Shown here piece after piece: positions 41,941 through 51,403 of a stretch of 64,000 nt of DNA (positions within the stretch are counted from its first letter, which is position 1; each line of letters opens with the position of its first letter). The position numbers and the translations under genes are program-made. Under the pieces are notes generated by a model that made no database searches, was not told the origin of the DNA, and saw only the letters and a list, made by a program, of their open reading frames with translations. The DNA is from Sphingobacteriales bacterium (lineage in GTDB: Bacteria > Bacteroidota > Bacteroidia > Chitinophagales > UBA2359): positions 186,001 through 250,000 of the forward strand of contig JADJTG010000017.1 of assembly GCA_016711285.1 (NCBI GenBank), written 5' to 3'.

Positions 41941-41966
41941 TCAATATATTATGTTTATTTGTTTTT

Positions 41967-42060
41967 TTAATTACCCAATACTCTATCAGTGCATAGCCTT
42001 GAAAAAATCGGGTATATAGTTGTTGGCAGTATTTTATATTATTATCAATTTTAAAAGTAT
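41967..42060 (-). pseudogene. Eroded tail of a large surface gene
   Basis: The minus strand ends CTDRVLGN then TAA at 41967-41969. This corresponds to CNADNGALGN of the remnant at 19960, and the DNA downstream (AAACAAATAAA, then TATTGATAATGAACGTAATA) matches that remnant's downstream DNA. The coding match is lost upstream within a few codons. I see no other gene in the 325 bases between cassette C and the biotin carboxylase gene. Confidence 0.4.
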
Positions 42061-42095
42061 TGTCAAAAAATAGCAATCAGGGATTATTTATAAAA

Positions 42096-43598
42096 TTAGC
42101 GAAGAAAAGAGCGTTTTCGTTTCCAGCTTCCTTGTTTTTCTTGTACAAAAGATGTTGTTTTTTGTTGGTTATTGATTTGCTGTTTTTCCCAAGCATATAT
42201 TGCTATTTGTGCTGCTATTTGCAGGGCTGTTGTGTCGTTTTCAGAATTTTGTAATTTTTCGGCAGTAAAATGTTTTTGTATAAAATGTGTATCTATATCG
42301 GCACTTATAAATTCGGGCTGCTCCAAGAGCCATTTTCCAAAGGATAAAGTAGTAGTGATGCCTGTAATCTGGTATTCGTCAATGGCTCGTTTCATTTTGG
42401 CAATGGCGGCGGTACGGTCTTCGGCATGCACGATGAGTTTGGCTATCATCGGGTCGTAATAAATAGGGATATCCATACCTTGTACAAAGCCATCATCAAC
42501 ACGCACGCCCGCGCCTTCGGGCTTTATATAAGTTTGCAAAGTGCCGATATCGGGCAAAAAGTTGTTGGCGGGGTCTTCGGCATATACACGAAGCTCCAAA
42601 GCGTGTCCGCGCATTTGTAAATCCTCCTGTCGGAAACGCAATTTTTCGCCGCGTGCTACCCGTACCTGCTCTTTTACCAAATCAATACCTGTAATCATCT
42701 CGGTAACGGGGTGCTCTACTTGCAGACGTGTATTCATTTCCAAAAAATAGAAATTCAAGTCTTCATCTACAATAAACTCCACTGTACCGGCTCCTGCGTA
42801 ATTACAAGCTTGAGCAATACGCACCGCACACTCGCCCATTGCTTGGCGCATTTGCGGCGACACCACCGCCGAAGGTGCTTCTTCCAATACTTTTTGGTGA
42901 CGACGTTGTATGGAACATTCGCGCTCAAACAAATAAAGCGTATTACCGTGTTGGTCGGCGAGAATTTGTATTTCTATATGACGGGGGGCGGTGACATATT
43001 TTTCTATAAAAACTGCGCCATCGCCAAAAGCGGATTGTGCCTCGTTGATGGCAAGTTTCATTTGCTCCTCCAATTCGCTGCCTTGCCGCACAATGCGCAT
43101 ACCTTTGCCGCCGCCGCCGGCTGCTGCTTTTATCAACAAGGGAAAACCGATTTGCTGTGCCAAGCGCAAGGCTTCGGCAACATCGCTGACAGCACCTTCA
43201 GTGCCGGGTACCAAGGGCACTTGGTATTGTGCCGCCGCCGCCTTTGCAGTGAGTTTATTACCCATCATATCTATGGCTTCGGGCGAAGGACCTATAAATA
43301 TAAGTCCGGCGGCTTGAACATCGCGGGCGAACTGGGCATTTTCGCTCAAAAAACCAAACCCCGGATGTATGCCTTCGGCTCCGCTTTTCAGTGCAACTTC
43401 AATAATACGCTCACCTCTTCAATAGGATTGACACGAAGGCGGCGCACCGATACAATAGGCTTCATCGGCATATAATACATGGGGCGAAGTACGGTCGGCT
43501 TCGGAATATACCGCCACTGTCGTGATGTTCATTTCACGCAAAGAACGCATAATCCGCAAAGCAATTTCGCCCCGATTGGCTACCAATATCTTTTTCAT
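42096..43598 (-). CDS. accC: Biotin carboxylase subunit of acetyl/propionyl-CoA carboxylase (frameshifted)
   Basis: ATP-dependent carboxylation of biotin on its carrier protein, in fatty-acid synthesis or propionyl-CoA metabolism. The N-terminus in one frame reads MKKILVANRGEIALRIMRSL and AVYSEADRTSPHVLYADEA. One indel near 43415 leads into the frame of 43349 downward. The ATP-grasp glycine loop is AAAGGGGKGMRIV. Also seen: FIEKYVTAPRHIEIQIL, ECSIQRRHQKVLEEAPS, and the catalytic EMNTRLQVEHPVTE. The C-terminal part has DIPIYYDPMIAKLIVHA. About 500 residues, the length of the stand-alone subunit; no biotinyl AMKM motif, so the carrier is elsewhere. The last 40 residues are Lys/Gln-rich. The gene name follows the family; the acyl-CoA partner is not known. 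Confidence 0.9.
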
Positions 43599-43803
43599 AA
43601 AAAAACAAATACCTACTATATTTTGTCAAATATAATTGCTTATTCTTAATAAAAGAATACTAGGGCATAAAAATATTTTTTTAAAAAAAATACAGCATAA
43701 AAAGTTATTGATTATCAATTTTTTATAAATTCCTTATTGATGTTTTGATTTTTAAATTTCACCTCTTTTTTTTATTTTAGATGTGCACCTGCCCTAAAAC
43801 AAG

Positions 43804-44529
43804 TCAGTGCAGCATTTCAATAAGGGGGCGGTTGCTGCGGTCTTTTAATGTAGATGCTACTCTTTTTGCCTCCCATTCATTGCTGTCGGCGGCATAGAGC
43901 AACGCCGTAATTTGTGCCGGACTTGCTTTTTTATCCAACCACAGAGGCAACATTTTGGGCTCAATAACAAGCGGAGAACGATGATGCGGCAGACTTTGCA
44001 ATAAAGCGGTGGCGGGCGTGGTAATGATAGAAAAAGCCCGTAGCAGTTCGCCCGTAGTGGCATCTGCCCACTCCTCCCAAATAATGCCCAGCAAAAGAGG
44101 GTTCTTATCCTGTCGGCGCACAACAAAAGGTTCATTGAGTCGCTCTTTTACAGTTCCTTCCACAAAATAATCAACGGGCAACACAGCGCGGCGATATTGC
44201 ACCGCTCCACGAAAAGAAGGCATTTCGTAGATACCGGCTTTGGCAGCATGCCTATAATGAGTATCGTTGGTTTCGTTGAGTTTGCCTTCGCTGCGGGCAT
44301 TGAACAAATACATCTTCTTCTTCGCCCACGAAGGTGTTAATCCAAAAAGTTGCGCCTCGTATTGTGTCGGCGTATCGGCGGTTATTACTAGAGCATACAT
44401 CCCCGTCCAAATGTTGTGCGCCGGCGGCACTTTTCCGGCAATAATGGGCGAATCCAATAATATAGGCAAATGATGCACATAATCGGTTGCCGAAAAATCA
44501 AGGCGTGTTTGTCCGAATACTCCACACAT
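43804..44529 (-). CDS. SOS response-associated peptidase (SRAP/YedK/HMCES family)
   Basis: 241 residues, frame intact. Starts MCGVFGQ: the Cys2 that becomes N-terminal and forms a thiazolidine cross-link with abasic sites in single-stranded DNA. Family landmarks follow in order: WGLxP-like FGLTPSWAKK, FNARSEGKLNE (the conserved Asn-Ala-Arg-x-Glu), RRAVLPVDYFVEG, LLLGIIWEEW, FSIITTPAT, and HHRSPLVIEPKMLPLWLD holding the catalytic His. The protein shields abasic sites at stalled forks. It lies alone between the biotin carboxylase and cystathionine gamma-synthase genes and has no lexA/imuB partner here. Confidence 0.92.
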   Translation of the reverse strand: MCGVFGQTRLDFSATDYVHHLPILLDSPIIAGKVPPAHNIWTGMYALVITADTPTQYEAQLFGLTPSWAKKKMYLFNARSEGKLNETNDTHYRHAAKAGIYEMPSFRGAVQYRRAVLPVDYFVEGTVKERLNEPFVVRRQDKNPLLLGIIWEEWADATTGELLRAFSIITTPATALLQSLPHHRSPLVIEPKMLPLWLDKKASPAQITALLYAADSNEWEAKRVASTLKDRSNRPLIEMLH

Positions 44530-44936
44530 AATTTTACAGTAGTTGGTTTTCGGTAATTTTGTGTGTAAAAATAGCTTTTTATTATTGCGCCAAATATTAT
44601 TCCCTTTTGATTAACAAAATTGTACAATTTATTAGCTATAAAATATTGATTTTTAATTGTTTGTAATAAAAAACAACACAAAAGTATCGCCATAAAAGAA
44701 ATAAAATGGCAAACCGATTTATTTGTGGCAACATTTCAGTATTAAAATTGATGTTGATTTTTTGGCATTATTTTGTTTTAAAATCTTAAAAAAACAGTTT
44801 TATCAGTGTTTAGCACAATAATTACTACCTTTGTCGCTTCATTTCTTTACAGAAAATAAATTAATCGCGTAACCATTTCTATTGATAATTACATTCAGCA
44901 TTTGTGAATGTTTAAGTTTTTTCTGAATAAAAAAAT
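44530..44936 (+). promoter_or_regulatory. Divergent intergenic region with -7 box TACCTTTG
   Basis: 407 AT-rich bases between the divergent SRAP and PLP-enzyme genes. TACCTTTG at 44826-44833 is a perfect TAnnTTTG box for the plus-strand gene, about 105 bases before its ATG. No riboswitch (for example SAM) could be recognised by eye. Nothing else was seen. Confidence 0.45.
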
Positions 44937-46088
44937 ATGAAATTTGCCACCAAAGCCATTCATGCGGGCATTGCACCCGACCCTTCCACCGGAGCTATCA
45001 TGACTCCCATTTTTCAAACCTCCACCTATGTGCAGGAAAGCCCCGGCGTGCATCAGGGCTACGAATACGGGCGTACTCAAAATCCCACCCGCAACGTATT
45101 GCAAGAAAATCTCGCCGCACTCGAACACGCCCGCTTCGGTTTGTGTTTCAGCACCGGAATGGGAGCTATTGATGCTATTGCCAAACTCCTGCAACCCGGC
45201 GATGAGGTAATTTCTACCAACGACCTTTACGGCGGCACTTACAGGATTTTTACAAAAGTATTCCAAAAATACGGCATCAAATTTCGTTTTGTAGATATGC
45301 GCGACAGCGATAATGTAGCGAAATTTTTAAGCCCGCAAACACGCCTCATCTGGATAGAAACACCTACCAATCCAATGCTTAATATCGTTGATATTGAAGC
45401 AATTGCAACATTAGCTCATCATTTTTCTCCCGCAATAAAAGTAGTAGTGGACAATACCTTTGCCACGCCTTATTTGCAAAGTCCGATGTTGCTCGGTGCG
45501 GACATCGTTACGCACTCCGCCACCAAATATTTGGGCGGGCACAGCGATTCGGTATTGGGTGCGATTGTGTGCAATGACGATACAATACACAATGACCTGA
45601 AATTTATCCAGAATGCCTGTGGTGCTACACCGGGTCCTTTTGATTCCTTTTTGATTTTGCGCGGCATCAAAACCCTTCATTTGCGTATGAACGCCCACTG
45701 CGCCAATGCTAAAAAAGTAGCCGCTTTTCTCGCTCAACATTCCAAAGTGGCAAGCGTGAATTATCCGGGTTTTGAACAGCACCCCAACCACCATATTGCC
45801 GCCAAACAAATGCGCGATTTCGGAGGTATGGTATCGTTTGCACTAAAAAAAGATACCATGGAAAGTGCTACCGCCGTATTGAGCGGCACACACCTGTTTT
45901 CTTTGGCGGAGTCGCTCGGCGGCGTAGAATCTTTAATTGGGCATCCTGCCACCATGACACACGCCTCCATTCCTTTGGAAGAAAGGCTCAAAACCGGTGT
46001 AAGTGACTCGCTTATCCGCCTAAGTGTGGGCATTGAAGATATTGATGATTTAATAGAAGATTTACAACAAGCATTGGATAAAGTTTAA
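44937..46088 (+). CDS. Cystathionine gamma-synthase/gamma-lyase family PLP enzyme
   Basis: 383 residues, intact; fold type I trans-sulfuration enzyme. MKFATKAIHAGIAPDPSTGA is a typical start, followed by IFQTSTYVQESPGVHQGYEY and GRTQNPTRNVLQENLAALE. FSTGMGAIDAI and ISTNDLYGGTYRIF bind the cofactor phosphate. VVDNTFATPYLQSPMLLGAD is followed by SATKYLGGHSD with the Schiff-base Lys. FDSFLILRGIKTLHLRM and the C-terminal SLGGVESLIGHPATMTHASI are family signatures. Makes or cleaves cystathionine between Cys and Met/homocysteine; synthase and lyase cannot be separated reliably from sequence. Monocistronic. Confidence 0.92.
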   Translation: MKFATKAIHAGIAPDPSTGAIMTPIFQTSTYVQESPGVHQGYEYGRTQNPTRNVLQENLAALEHARFGLCFSTGMGAIDAIAKLLQPGDEVISTNDLYGGTYRIFTKVFQKYGIKFRFVDMRDSDNVAKFLSPQTRLIWIETPTNPMLNIVDIEAIATLAHHFSPAIKVVVDNTFATPYLQSPMLLGADIVTHSATKYLGGHSDSVLGAIVCNDDTIHNDLKFIQNACGATPGPFDSFLILRGIKTLHLRMNAHCANAKKVAAFLAQHSKVASVNYPGFEQHPNHHIAAKQMRDFGGMVSFALKKDTMESATAVLSGTHLFSLAESLGGVESLIGHPATMTHASIPLEERLKTGVSDSLIRLSVGIEDIDDLIEDLQQALDKV

Positions 46089-46251
46089 CATTTTTTTAAT
46101 ATTGCCGCAATCAATGTTTAAAATATAAAATATTATTATTTTTTAATTGATAATCACATACTTATCAATTAAATATTTTATTGTTTGTTGTTTTTTTTAT
46201 AAAAAATAAGGCGGCAATATTTTTGCTTTTTTTAATGATTAAATGCAGCGC

Positions 46252-46848
46252 ATGTTTACCGGAATTATTGAAAGTTTAGCAGAAGTCGTACAAATTCGGC
46301 ACGAGGGCAGCAATGTGCATTTCACCCTGACTTCGCCGCTTTCGGCGGGTTTAAAAATAGACCAGAGCCTTGCACACGATGGGGTATGTTTGACGGTGGT
46401 GGCACTCGGTGAGCAAAGCCATACCGTAACCGCCGTGTATGAAACGCTGCAAAAAACAAATTTAGGCTCGTGGCATATAGGTAAAAAAGTTAATTTGGAG
46501 CGTGCCCTCCGCACCGATGCCCGCTTAGATGGTCATTTTGTGCAAGGGCATGTAGATGGTGTGGGGCGTTGCGAAGCGGTAGAGCCGCAAAATGGCAGTT
46601 GGTATTATCGCTTTTCCTTTACGCCTTCTCCACAGGCTTTGGTGGTACAAAAAGGCTCTATTTGCGTCAATGGAGTAAGTCTAACGGTGGTAGATGCTTC
46701 GGAATCCGGTTTTTCGGTGGCAATTATTCCCTACACTTACGAACACACCAACTTCAAAAACATTCAAACAGGAAATAGCGTCAATATAGAATTTGACATC
46801 ATCGGCAAGTATATTGCGGCACTGCACCAAAGGCAACGACACACTTAA
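46252..46848 (+). CDS. ribE: Riboflavin synthase alpha chain
   Basis: About 198 residues. The preferred start is the Met at 46252 (MFTGIIESLAEVVQI), the canonical N-terminus; an in-frame ATG nine bases earlier would add MQR. Two lumazine-binding repeats: the first has SLAHDGVCLTVVAL and RTDARLDGHFVQGHVDGVG; the second has KGSICVNGVSLTVVDASESG and PYTYEHTNF. It dismutates two 6,7-dimethyl-8-ribityllumazine molecules to riboflavin. It ends 5 bases before the convergent aldehyde dehydrogenase gene, with no terminator between them. Other riboflavin genes are not in the window. Confidence 0.94.
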   Translation: MFTGIIESLAEVVQIRHEGSNVHFTLTSPLSAGLKIDQSLAHDGVCLTVVALGEQSHTVTAVYETLQKTNLGSWHIGKKVNLERALRTDARLDGHFVQGHVDGVGRCEAVEPQNGSWYYRFSFTPSPQALVVQKGSICVNGVSLTVVDASESGFSVAIIPYTYEHTNFKNIQTGNSVNIEFDIIGKYIAALHQRQRHT

Positions 46849-46853
46849 ATATT

Positions 46854-48293
46854 TTAGTAGCGAATAGTAATATTTTTGGCTTCGGTAAAAAAGCGAAGTG
46901 CTTCAAAACCGCCCTCGCGCCCTACACCTGAATGTTTTACACCGCCAAAAGGTGTGCGTAAGTCGCGGTGCATCCAGCAATTTACCCACACGATACCACT
47001 TTGCAGGGTTTCTGCCAAGCGATGCGCCCGCTCCAAATTTTGAGTCCATACGGTAGCTGCCAACCCGTAGTCGCTGCTGTTTGCCCACATCAGGGCTTCG
47101 GACTCGGTATCAAAAGGCTGCAAAGTGACCACCGGACCGAAAATTTCTTCCTGATTTACACGACATTGCGTAGTAAGACCTTCTATAACGGTGGGTTGTA
47201 TAAAAAATCCATTCTGACAAGGTGCTTCCACTGTTGCTGTTGTGCCCCCACACAGCACTTGCCCACCCTCTTGCTGCGCCAAAGCGATATACGATAAAAT
47301 TTTATCGCGATGGGCTTCGCTTACCACTGCTCCTATCTGAGTATCGGGCAAAGCAGGATTACCTGTGCGCAATTTTTTTACTTTTTCTATAAAAGCCGTT
47401 TTAAAAGGCTCGTAAATGCTTCGCTCTACATATATACGCGAATTGCACAGACAAATCTGCCCCTGATTGGAGAAAGCAGAGCGCGTGATTTCGGAAACAG
47501 TAGCGTCAAAATCGCAATCAGCAAATACCAAAGCCGGATTTTTGCCTCCTAATTCCAAAGAGATTTTCTTAAATAAAGGTGCGGCAGTTTGGGCTATTTT
47601 GCGACCGGTGGCAGTGCCGCCCGTAAATGAAATAGCTTTGATACCGCGATGCTCCACAATTGCCTGCCCCGCCCGCGCACCACTGCCATGCACAATATTC
47701 AACACGCCCTTCGGAAAAGCCACTTCTTCGCACAATTTGGAAAGCAAATAGGCGGTAACGGGCGTAATTTCGGAAGGTTTGGCAACTACACAATTACCGG
47801 CTGCCAAAGCAGGGGCAATTTTCCATGTAAACAAATACAAAGGCAAATTCCAGGGCGAAATACAGCCGACTACACCAATAGGCTGGCGCAATGTGTAGTT
47901 GAGGAAATGCGGTTGGTGGTGCGTTTCGGTGGAAAACTGAGTGACGGCTTGCGCAAAAAAACGAAAATTGGCGGCAGCACGCGGAATATCTACGCTGCGT
48001 GCCACCGAAATGGGTTTGCCATTGTCGGCACTTTCGGCGGCGGCTAAATGCTCCAAATGATGTTCGATGGCGGCGGCGAGTTGGAGCAGGTGTTTGGCTC
48101 TCATATCGGGGGGCATCGCACTCCACTGCGGAAAAGCCGCCTGCGCTGCTGCCACTGCCTGCTCTATGTCGGCAGCATCAGAATCGGGGATATTGCCACT
48201 CACCTCCCCTGTAGCCGGATTGATATTATCAAAATATTGTTGCTGTTGAGGTGGTAGCCACGCGCCATTGATATAATTGTGAAGTGTGAGCAT
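46854..48293 (-). CDS. Aldehyde dehydrogenase (NAD(P)+)
   Basis: 479 residues, intact; ALDH superfamily. PWNLPLYLFTWKIAPALAAG contains the conserved Asn and the cofactor-binding segment. KPSEITPVTAYLL is followed by ISFTGGTATGRKIA, KISLELGGKNPALVFADCD with the general-base Glu, and SNQGQICLCNSRIYV with the nucleophilic Cys. EEIFGPVVTLQPF and TPFGGVKHSGVGREGG close the family pattern. The closest subgroup by eye is the 2-aminomuconate/2-hydroxymuconate semialdehyde dehydrogenase type (PEHLFNY-like FLNYTLRQPIGVVG), which would place it in tryptophan/kynurenine or aromatic catabolism. That is tentative because no pathway neighbours are present. Convergent with ribE. Confidence 0.9.
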   Translation of the reverse strand: MLTLHNYINGAWLPPQQQQYFDNINPATGEVSGNIPDSDAADIEQAVAAAQAAFPQWSAMPPDMRAKHLLQLAAAIEHHLEHLAAAESADNGKPISVARSVDIPRAAANFRFFAQAVTQFSTETHHQPHFLNYTLRQPIGVVGCISPWNLPLYLFTWKIAPALAAGNCVVAKPSEITPVTAYLLSKLCEEVAFPKGVLNIVHGSGARAGQAIVEHRGIKAISFTGGTATGRKIAQTAAPLFKKISLELGGKNPALVFADCDFDATVSEITRSAFSNQGQICLCNSRIYVERSIYEPFKTAFIEKVKKLRTGNPALPDTQIGAVVSEAHRDKILSYIALAQQEGGQVLCGGTTATVEAPCQNGFFIQPTVIEGLTTQCRVNQEEIFGPVVTLQPFDTESEALMWANSSDYGLAATVWTQNLERAHRLAETLQSGIVWVNCWMHRDLRTPFGGVKHSGVGREGGFEALRFFTEAKNITIRY

Positions 48294-48490
48294 AATAAAA
48301 AAAAATAGTATGCAAAAATACGGTTTTTATGTTTTTTATACACCAAATAAATTAAATACTATTAACAAAGTATATTATACTGGCTATTATTTAATTATGT
48401 ATTTTTTATTAACATTCTGCAAAAGCATTATTTTTCATATTCGTCATTTATAAGTATTTTGTACTTTTACACTCAAAATTTTCATTTATT

Positions 48491-51253
48491 ATGAAACGTA
48501 GCTTTTACTTCTTCTTTTTTCTTTTGCTGATGCTTTGTGTACCTGCCATTGCGCAAACTACACGCATACAGGGTATTATCAGCGATGCTGCCACCGGCGA
48601 AGCTCTTTTGGGTGCTTATGTGCGCTCCGGTAGTACAGGTGCAGTAGCCAACATGGACGGTGCTTATAGCTTAGAACTCAAAAACGGCACGTATGAATTA
48701 ACTTTTTCATTTGTGGGTTATGATAATGTGGTGCAAAGTGTAACGCTCACCGGCGGAACCTATCCATTAGATATACAAATGAACAGCAGCCAGCAACTCA
48801 AAGAGGTAATGGTGGTGGCGGATATTGCACAAACCCGCAAAACGCCTGTGGCTTTTTCCAACATTTCCAACATCAAATTACAGGAAGAGCTGGCTTTGCA
48901 GGATTTGCCGATGGTACTCAACAGCACACCGGGTACTTATGCCACACAACAGGGCGGCGGTGACGGCGATGCGCGTGTTACCATCAGGGGATTTAATCAG
49001 CGCAATGTGGCGGTGATGTTAGATGGTGTGCCGGTGAACGATATGGAAAACGGCTGGGTGTATTGGAGCAACTGGTTTGGTTTGGATTTGGTGACAAAAA
49101 CCATGCAAGTGCAGCGCGGTTTGGGGGCTTCTAAATTGGCGACACCTTCCGTAGGCGGCACTATCAATATTCTTACGCGCGGTATGGAGTCAAAACGCAG
49201 CATCAGTGCTTCGCAGGAGATAGGGGCAGGTATGGCGCGTACCACACTCGGCATTACTTCGGGACGCTTGAAAGGCGACTGGGGTATTTCCACGGCTTTT
49301 TCGTATAAAAAAGGAGACGGCTGGGTAACCGGCAATTTTACGGAGGGTTTCTTTTATTATCTGCGTTTGGATAAAGAATTTGGCAAACACCTGATTGTTT
49401 TGTCAGGATTTGGTGCACCGCAACGGCACGGACAACGGGCTTTTAGTACACCTATTGAAATCATTGACCGCCAGTACGCTTTGGATCAGGGTATTGCCGA
49501 CACTTCTTTTTATAGTAAGTTCCCCTATTCTTATGGGTTAAAATATAACCAACACGTCGGCTTGCTTAACGGCGAAGAATATAATACAGCTCGTAATTAT
49601 TACCACAAACCCCAAATCAGTTTGCGGCACTCATGGCAAGCCAACGAGCGCGTTTTTTGGTCAAATGTAGCTTACCTGTCATTAGGTGACGGCGGCGGAA
49701 CGGCACTGATGGGAACATCAGCAAGCATAGACACCACCAATGGTTTGTTGAATTTACAAAAGTTATACGATGACAATCAAAGTACAAGTTTATTTAAACC
49801 CGACAAACGCAGTGAAAGCATTATCCGTTCCAGTAAAAACAATCACTTTTGGTATGGCTTGCTCTCTACTGCCGAATACATCATCAACGATAAATTTACA
49901 CTTTCGGGCGGTTTGGATATGCGCTATTATCGCGGCGACCACTACCGTGAAGTATATGATTTACTCGGTGGCGATTATTACCGCAGTATTGGCAATTTTA
50001 TGATAGATGCCGACAGCTCACGCTTGGGTGTAGGCGACCGCTTCGGCTACGATTATTCGGGATTTGTGCGCTGGGGTGGTGTATTTGGTATGTTAGAATA
50101 TGACTATCGCCGTTGGTCGGCTTTTGTTAATGTTTCTGCTGCTACTACGGGCTACCGCATCGAAGACTACATGAAACCCAAAGTAGTAGCATTGGCAGAT
50201 ACTTCTTTTTATGTATCTTACTACAATCCCGTAGATTATAACGGCACTACTTATACCATTGATTCTCCACAAGCCGATTTTCAACAATTTGATTGGCAGA
50301 ATTTTACAGGATTTACCTTTAAAACCGGATTTTCTTATAAAATCAATGATAAACACTCAGTTTTTGTCAATGGAGGTCATTTATCCAAAGCACCGCGTTT
50401 TGACAATGTATTCAATTCCAATCGCAATGCCAACACTAACGGTTCTTTAAAAGAAGATGTAAATACTTCTGTTGTAAAAATGAACATAGTAGAAGATGCA
50501 AAAAATGAAGTAGTAAATGCCATAGAAGCAGGATATAGTTTTAACACTGTATTATTTTCTGCAAATGTCAATACTTATTATACACAGTGGGAAAATAAAC
50601 CTTTAGACTCTCCCGTATATGTGCTTACCGACCCCACCGACCTCAACTCCGACCGCGAACAAGTAAATGTAAACGGAGTAGGTGCTTTGCACAAAGGGAT
50701 AGAAATGGATTTTGTCTGGAAAACAACTCGCTGGTTAGACATAGAAGGTCTGATGTCGTTGGGCGATTGGCAATGGAATTCTTCTACCTCCTTCTTTGAC
50801 CCTTTTGAACAAAAAACGGTTTATATTGACCCTACCGGTATTAAAGTAGGCGATGCCGCACAAACACAATTTGGTTTGATGGCACGTGTAGAGCCTGTGA
50901 AAGATATTTATTTTAAAATACGCGGCACTTATTTTGCCAATCAATATGCCAACTTCAACCCCGATAATATGAGAGACTCCGCAACCAAAGCCCAATCGTG
51001 GGAAATGCCTGCTTATACGTTGCTGGACTTTTATAGCGGATATAATTTTAAAATCAAGCAAATACGCTGTGGATTACAGTTTAACATTTTAAATGCTTTA
51101 GATGCTTATTATTTGAGTGATGCTGTCAATAATGGCACTAGTTCAGGATTTGACGGCACTAACACCTATCAGGTATTGAATAGTGCCGAATCAGCAACAG
51201 TTTTCTTTGGTATGGGTCGCCGCTATAACCTTTCTTTTAAGATTTCTCTATAA
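48491..51253 (+). CDS. TonB-dependent receptor with CarboxypepD_reg-like N-domain
   Basis: 920 residues, frame intact. The signal peptide MKRSFYFFFFLLLMLCVPAI ends AQ. Residues about 25-110 form the carboxypeptidase-regulatory-like domain (IQGIISDAATGEALLGAYV; ELTFSFVGYDNVVQSV). The plug follows, with LPMVLNSTPGTYATQQGGGD and VTIRGFNQRNVAVMLDGVPV, then VGGTINILTRG. The remainder is a 22-strand barrel rich in aromatic residues, with long loops. It ends YNLSFKISL. No SusD-like partner follows, so it is more likely a siderophore, cobalamin or metal receptor than a glycan SusC. The substrate is not identifiable. A strong terminator follows. Confidence 0.92.
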   Translation: MKRSFYFFFFLLLMLCVPAIAQTTRIQGIISDAATGEALLGAYVRSGSTGAVANMDGAYSLELKNGTYELTFSFVGYDNVVQSVTLTGGTYPLDIQMNSSQQLKEVMVVADIAQTRKTPVAFSNISNIKLQEELALQDLPMVLNSTPGTYATQQGGGDGDARVTIRGFNQRNVAVMLDGVPVNDMENGWVYWSNWFGLDLVTKTMQVQRGLGASKLATPSVGGTINILTRGMESKRSISASQEIGAGMARTTLGITSGRLKGDWGISTAFSYKKGDGWVTGNFTEGFFYYLRLDKEFGKHLIVLSGFGAPQRHGQRAFSTPIEIIDRQYALDQGIADTSFYSKFPYSYGLKYNQHVGLLNGEEYNTARNYYHKPQISLRHSWQANERVFWSNVAYLSLGDGGGTALMGTSASIDTTNGLLNLQKLYDDNQSTSLFKPDKRSESIIRSSKNNHFWYGLLSTAEYIINDKFTLSGGLDMRYYRGDHYREVYDLLGGDYYRSIGNFMIDADSSRLGVGDRFGYDYSGFVRWGGVFGMLEYDYRRWSAFVNVSAATTGYRIEDYMKPKVVALADTSFYVSYYNPVDYNGTTYTIDSPQADFQQFDWQNFTGFTFKTGFSYKINDKHSVFVNGGHLSKAPRFDNVFNSNRNANTNGSLKEDVNTSVVKMNIVEDAKNEVVNAIEAGYSFNTVLFSANVNTYYTQWENKPLDSPVYVLTDPTDLNSDREQVNVNGVGALHKGIEMDFVWKTTRWLDIEGLMSLGDWQWNSSTSFFDPFEQKTVYIDPTGIKVGDAAQTQFGLMARVEPVKDIYFKIRGTYFANQYANFNPDNMRDSATKAQSWEMPAYTLLDFYSGYNFKIKQIRCGLQFNILNALDAYYLSDAVNNGTSSGFDGTNTYQVLNSAESATVFFGMGRRYNLSFKISL

Positions 51254-51287
51254 AAAAAGCTAATCCTGCTTTTTCTTTTATACAATA

Positions 51288-51328
51288 AAAAACGCTTTCA
51301 GCTTTCGTATGGAGTTGAAAGCGTTTTT
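51288..51328 (+). terminator. Terminator after TonB receptor
   Basis: AAAAACGCTTTCA (51288-51300) and TGAAAGCGTTTTT (51316-51328) form a perfect 13-base stem ending in a T-run. Confidence 0.88.
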
Positions 51329-51352
51329 TATTTTTGAATACGCTCAAAATAC

Positions 51353-51360
51353 TACCTTTG
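51353..51360 (+). promoter_or_regulatory. -7 box TACCTTTG of pabB
   Basis: A perfect TAnnTTTG box about 44 bases before the likely ATG at 51404. TTTTTG at 51331-51336 could be the -33 element, but the spacing of 16 is short. Confidence 0.5.
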
Positions 51361-51403
51361 CAGCGCACGATTTTTCGTAAAAAGTTTGTTTTTTTCTGTT
51401 TTT

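Noticed and set aside
44530..44936. SAM or cobalamin riboswitch upstream of the cystathionine enzyme
   Set aside because: No conserved core could be recognised in this AT-rich leader.
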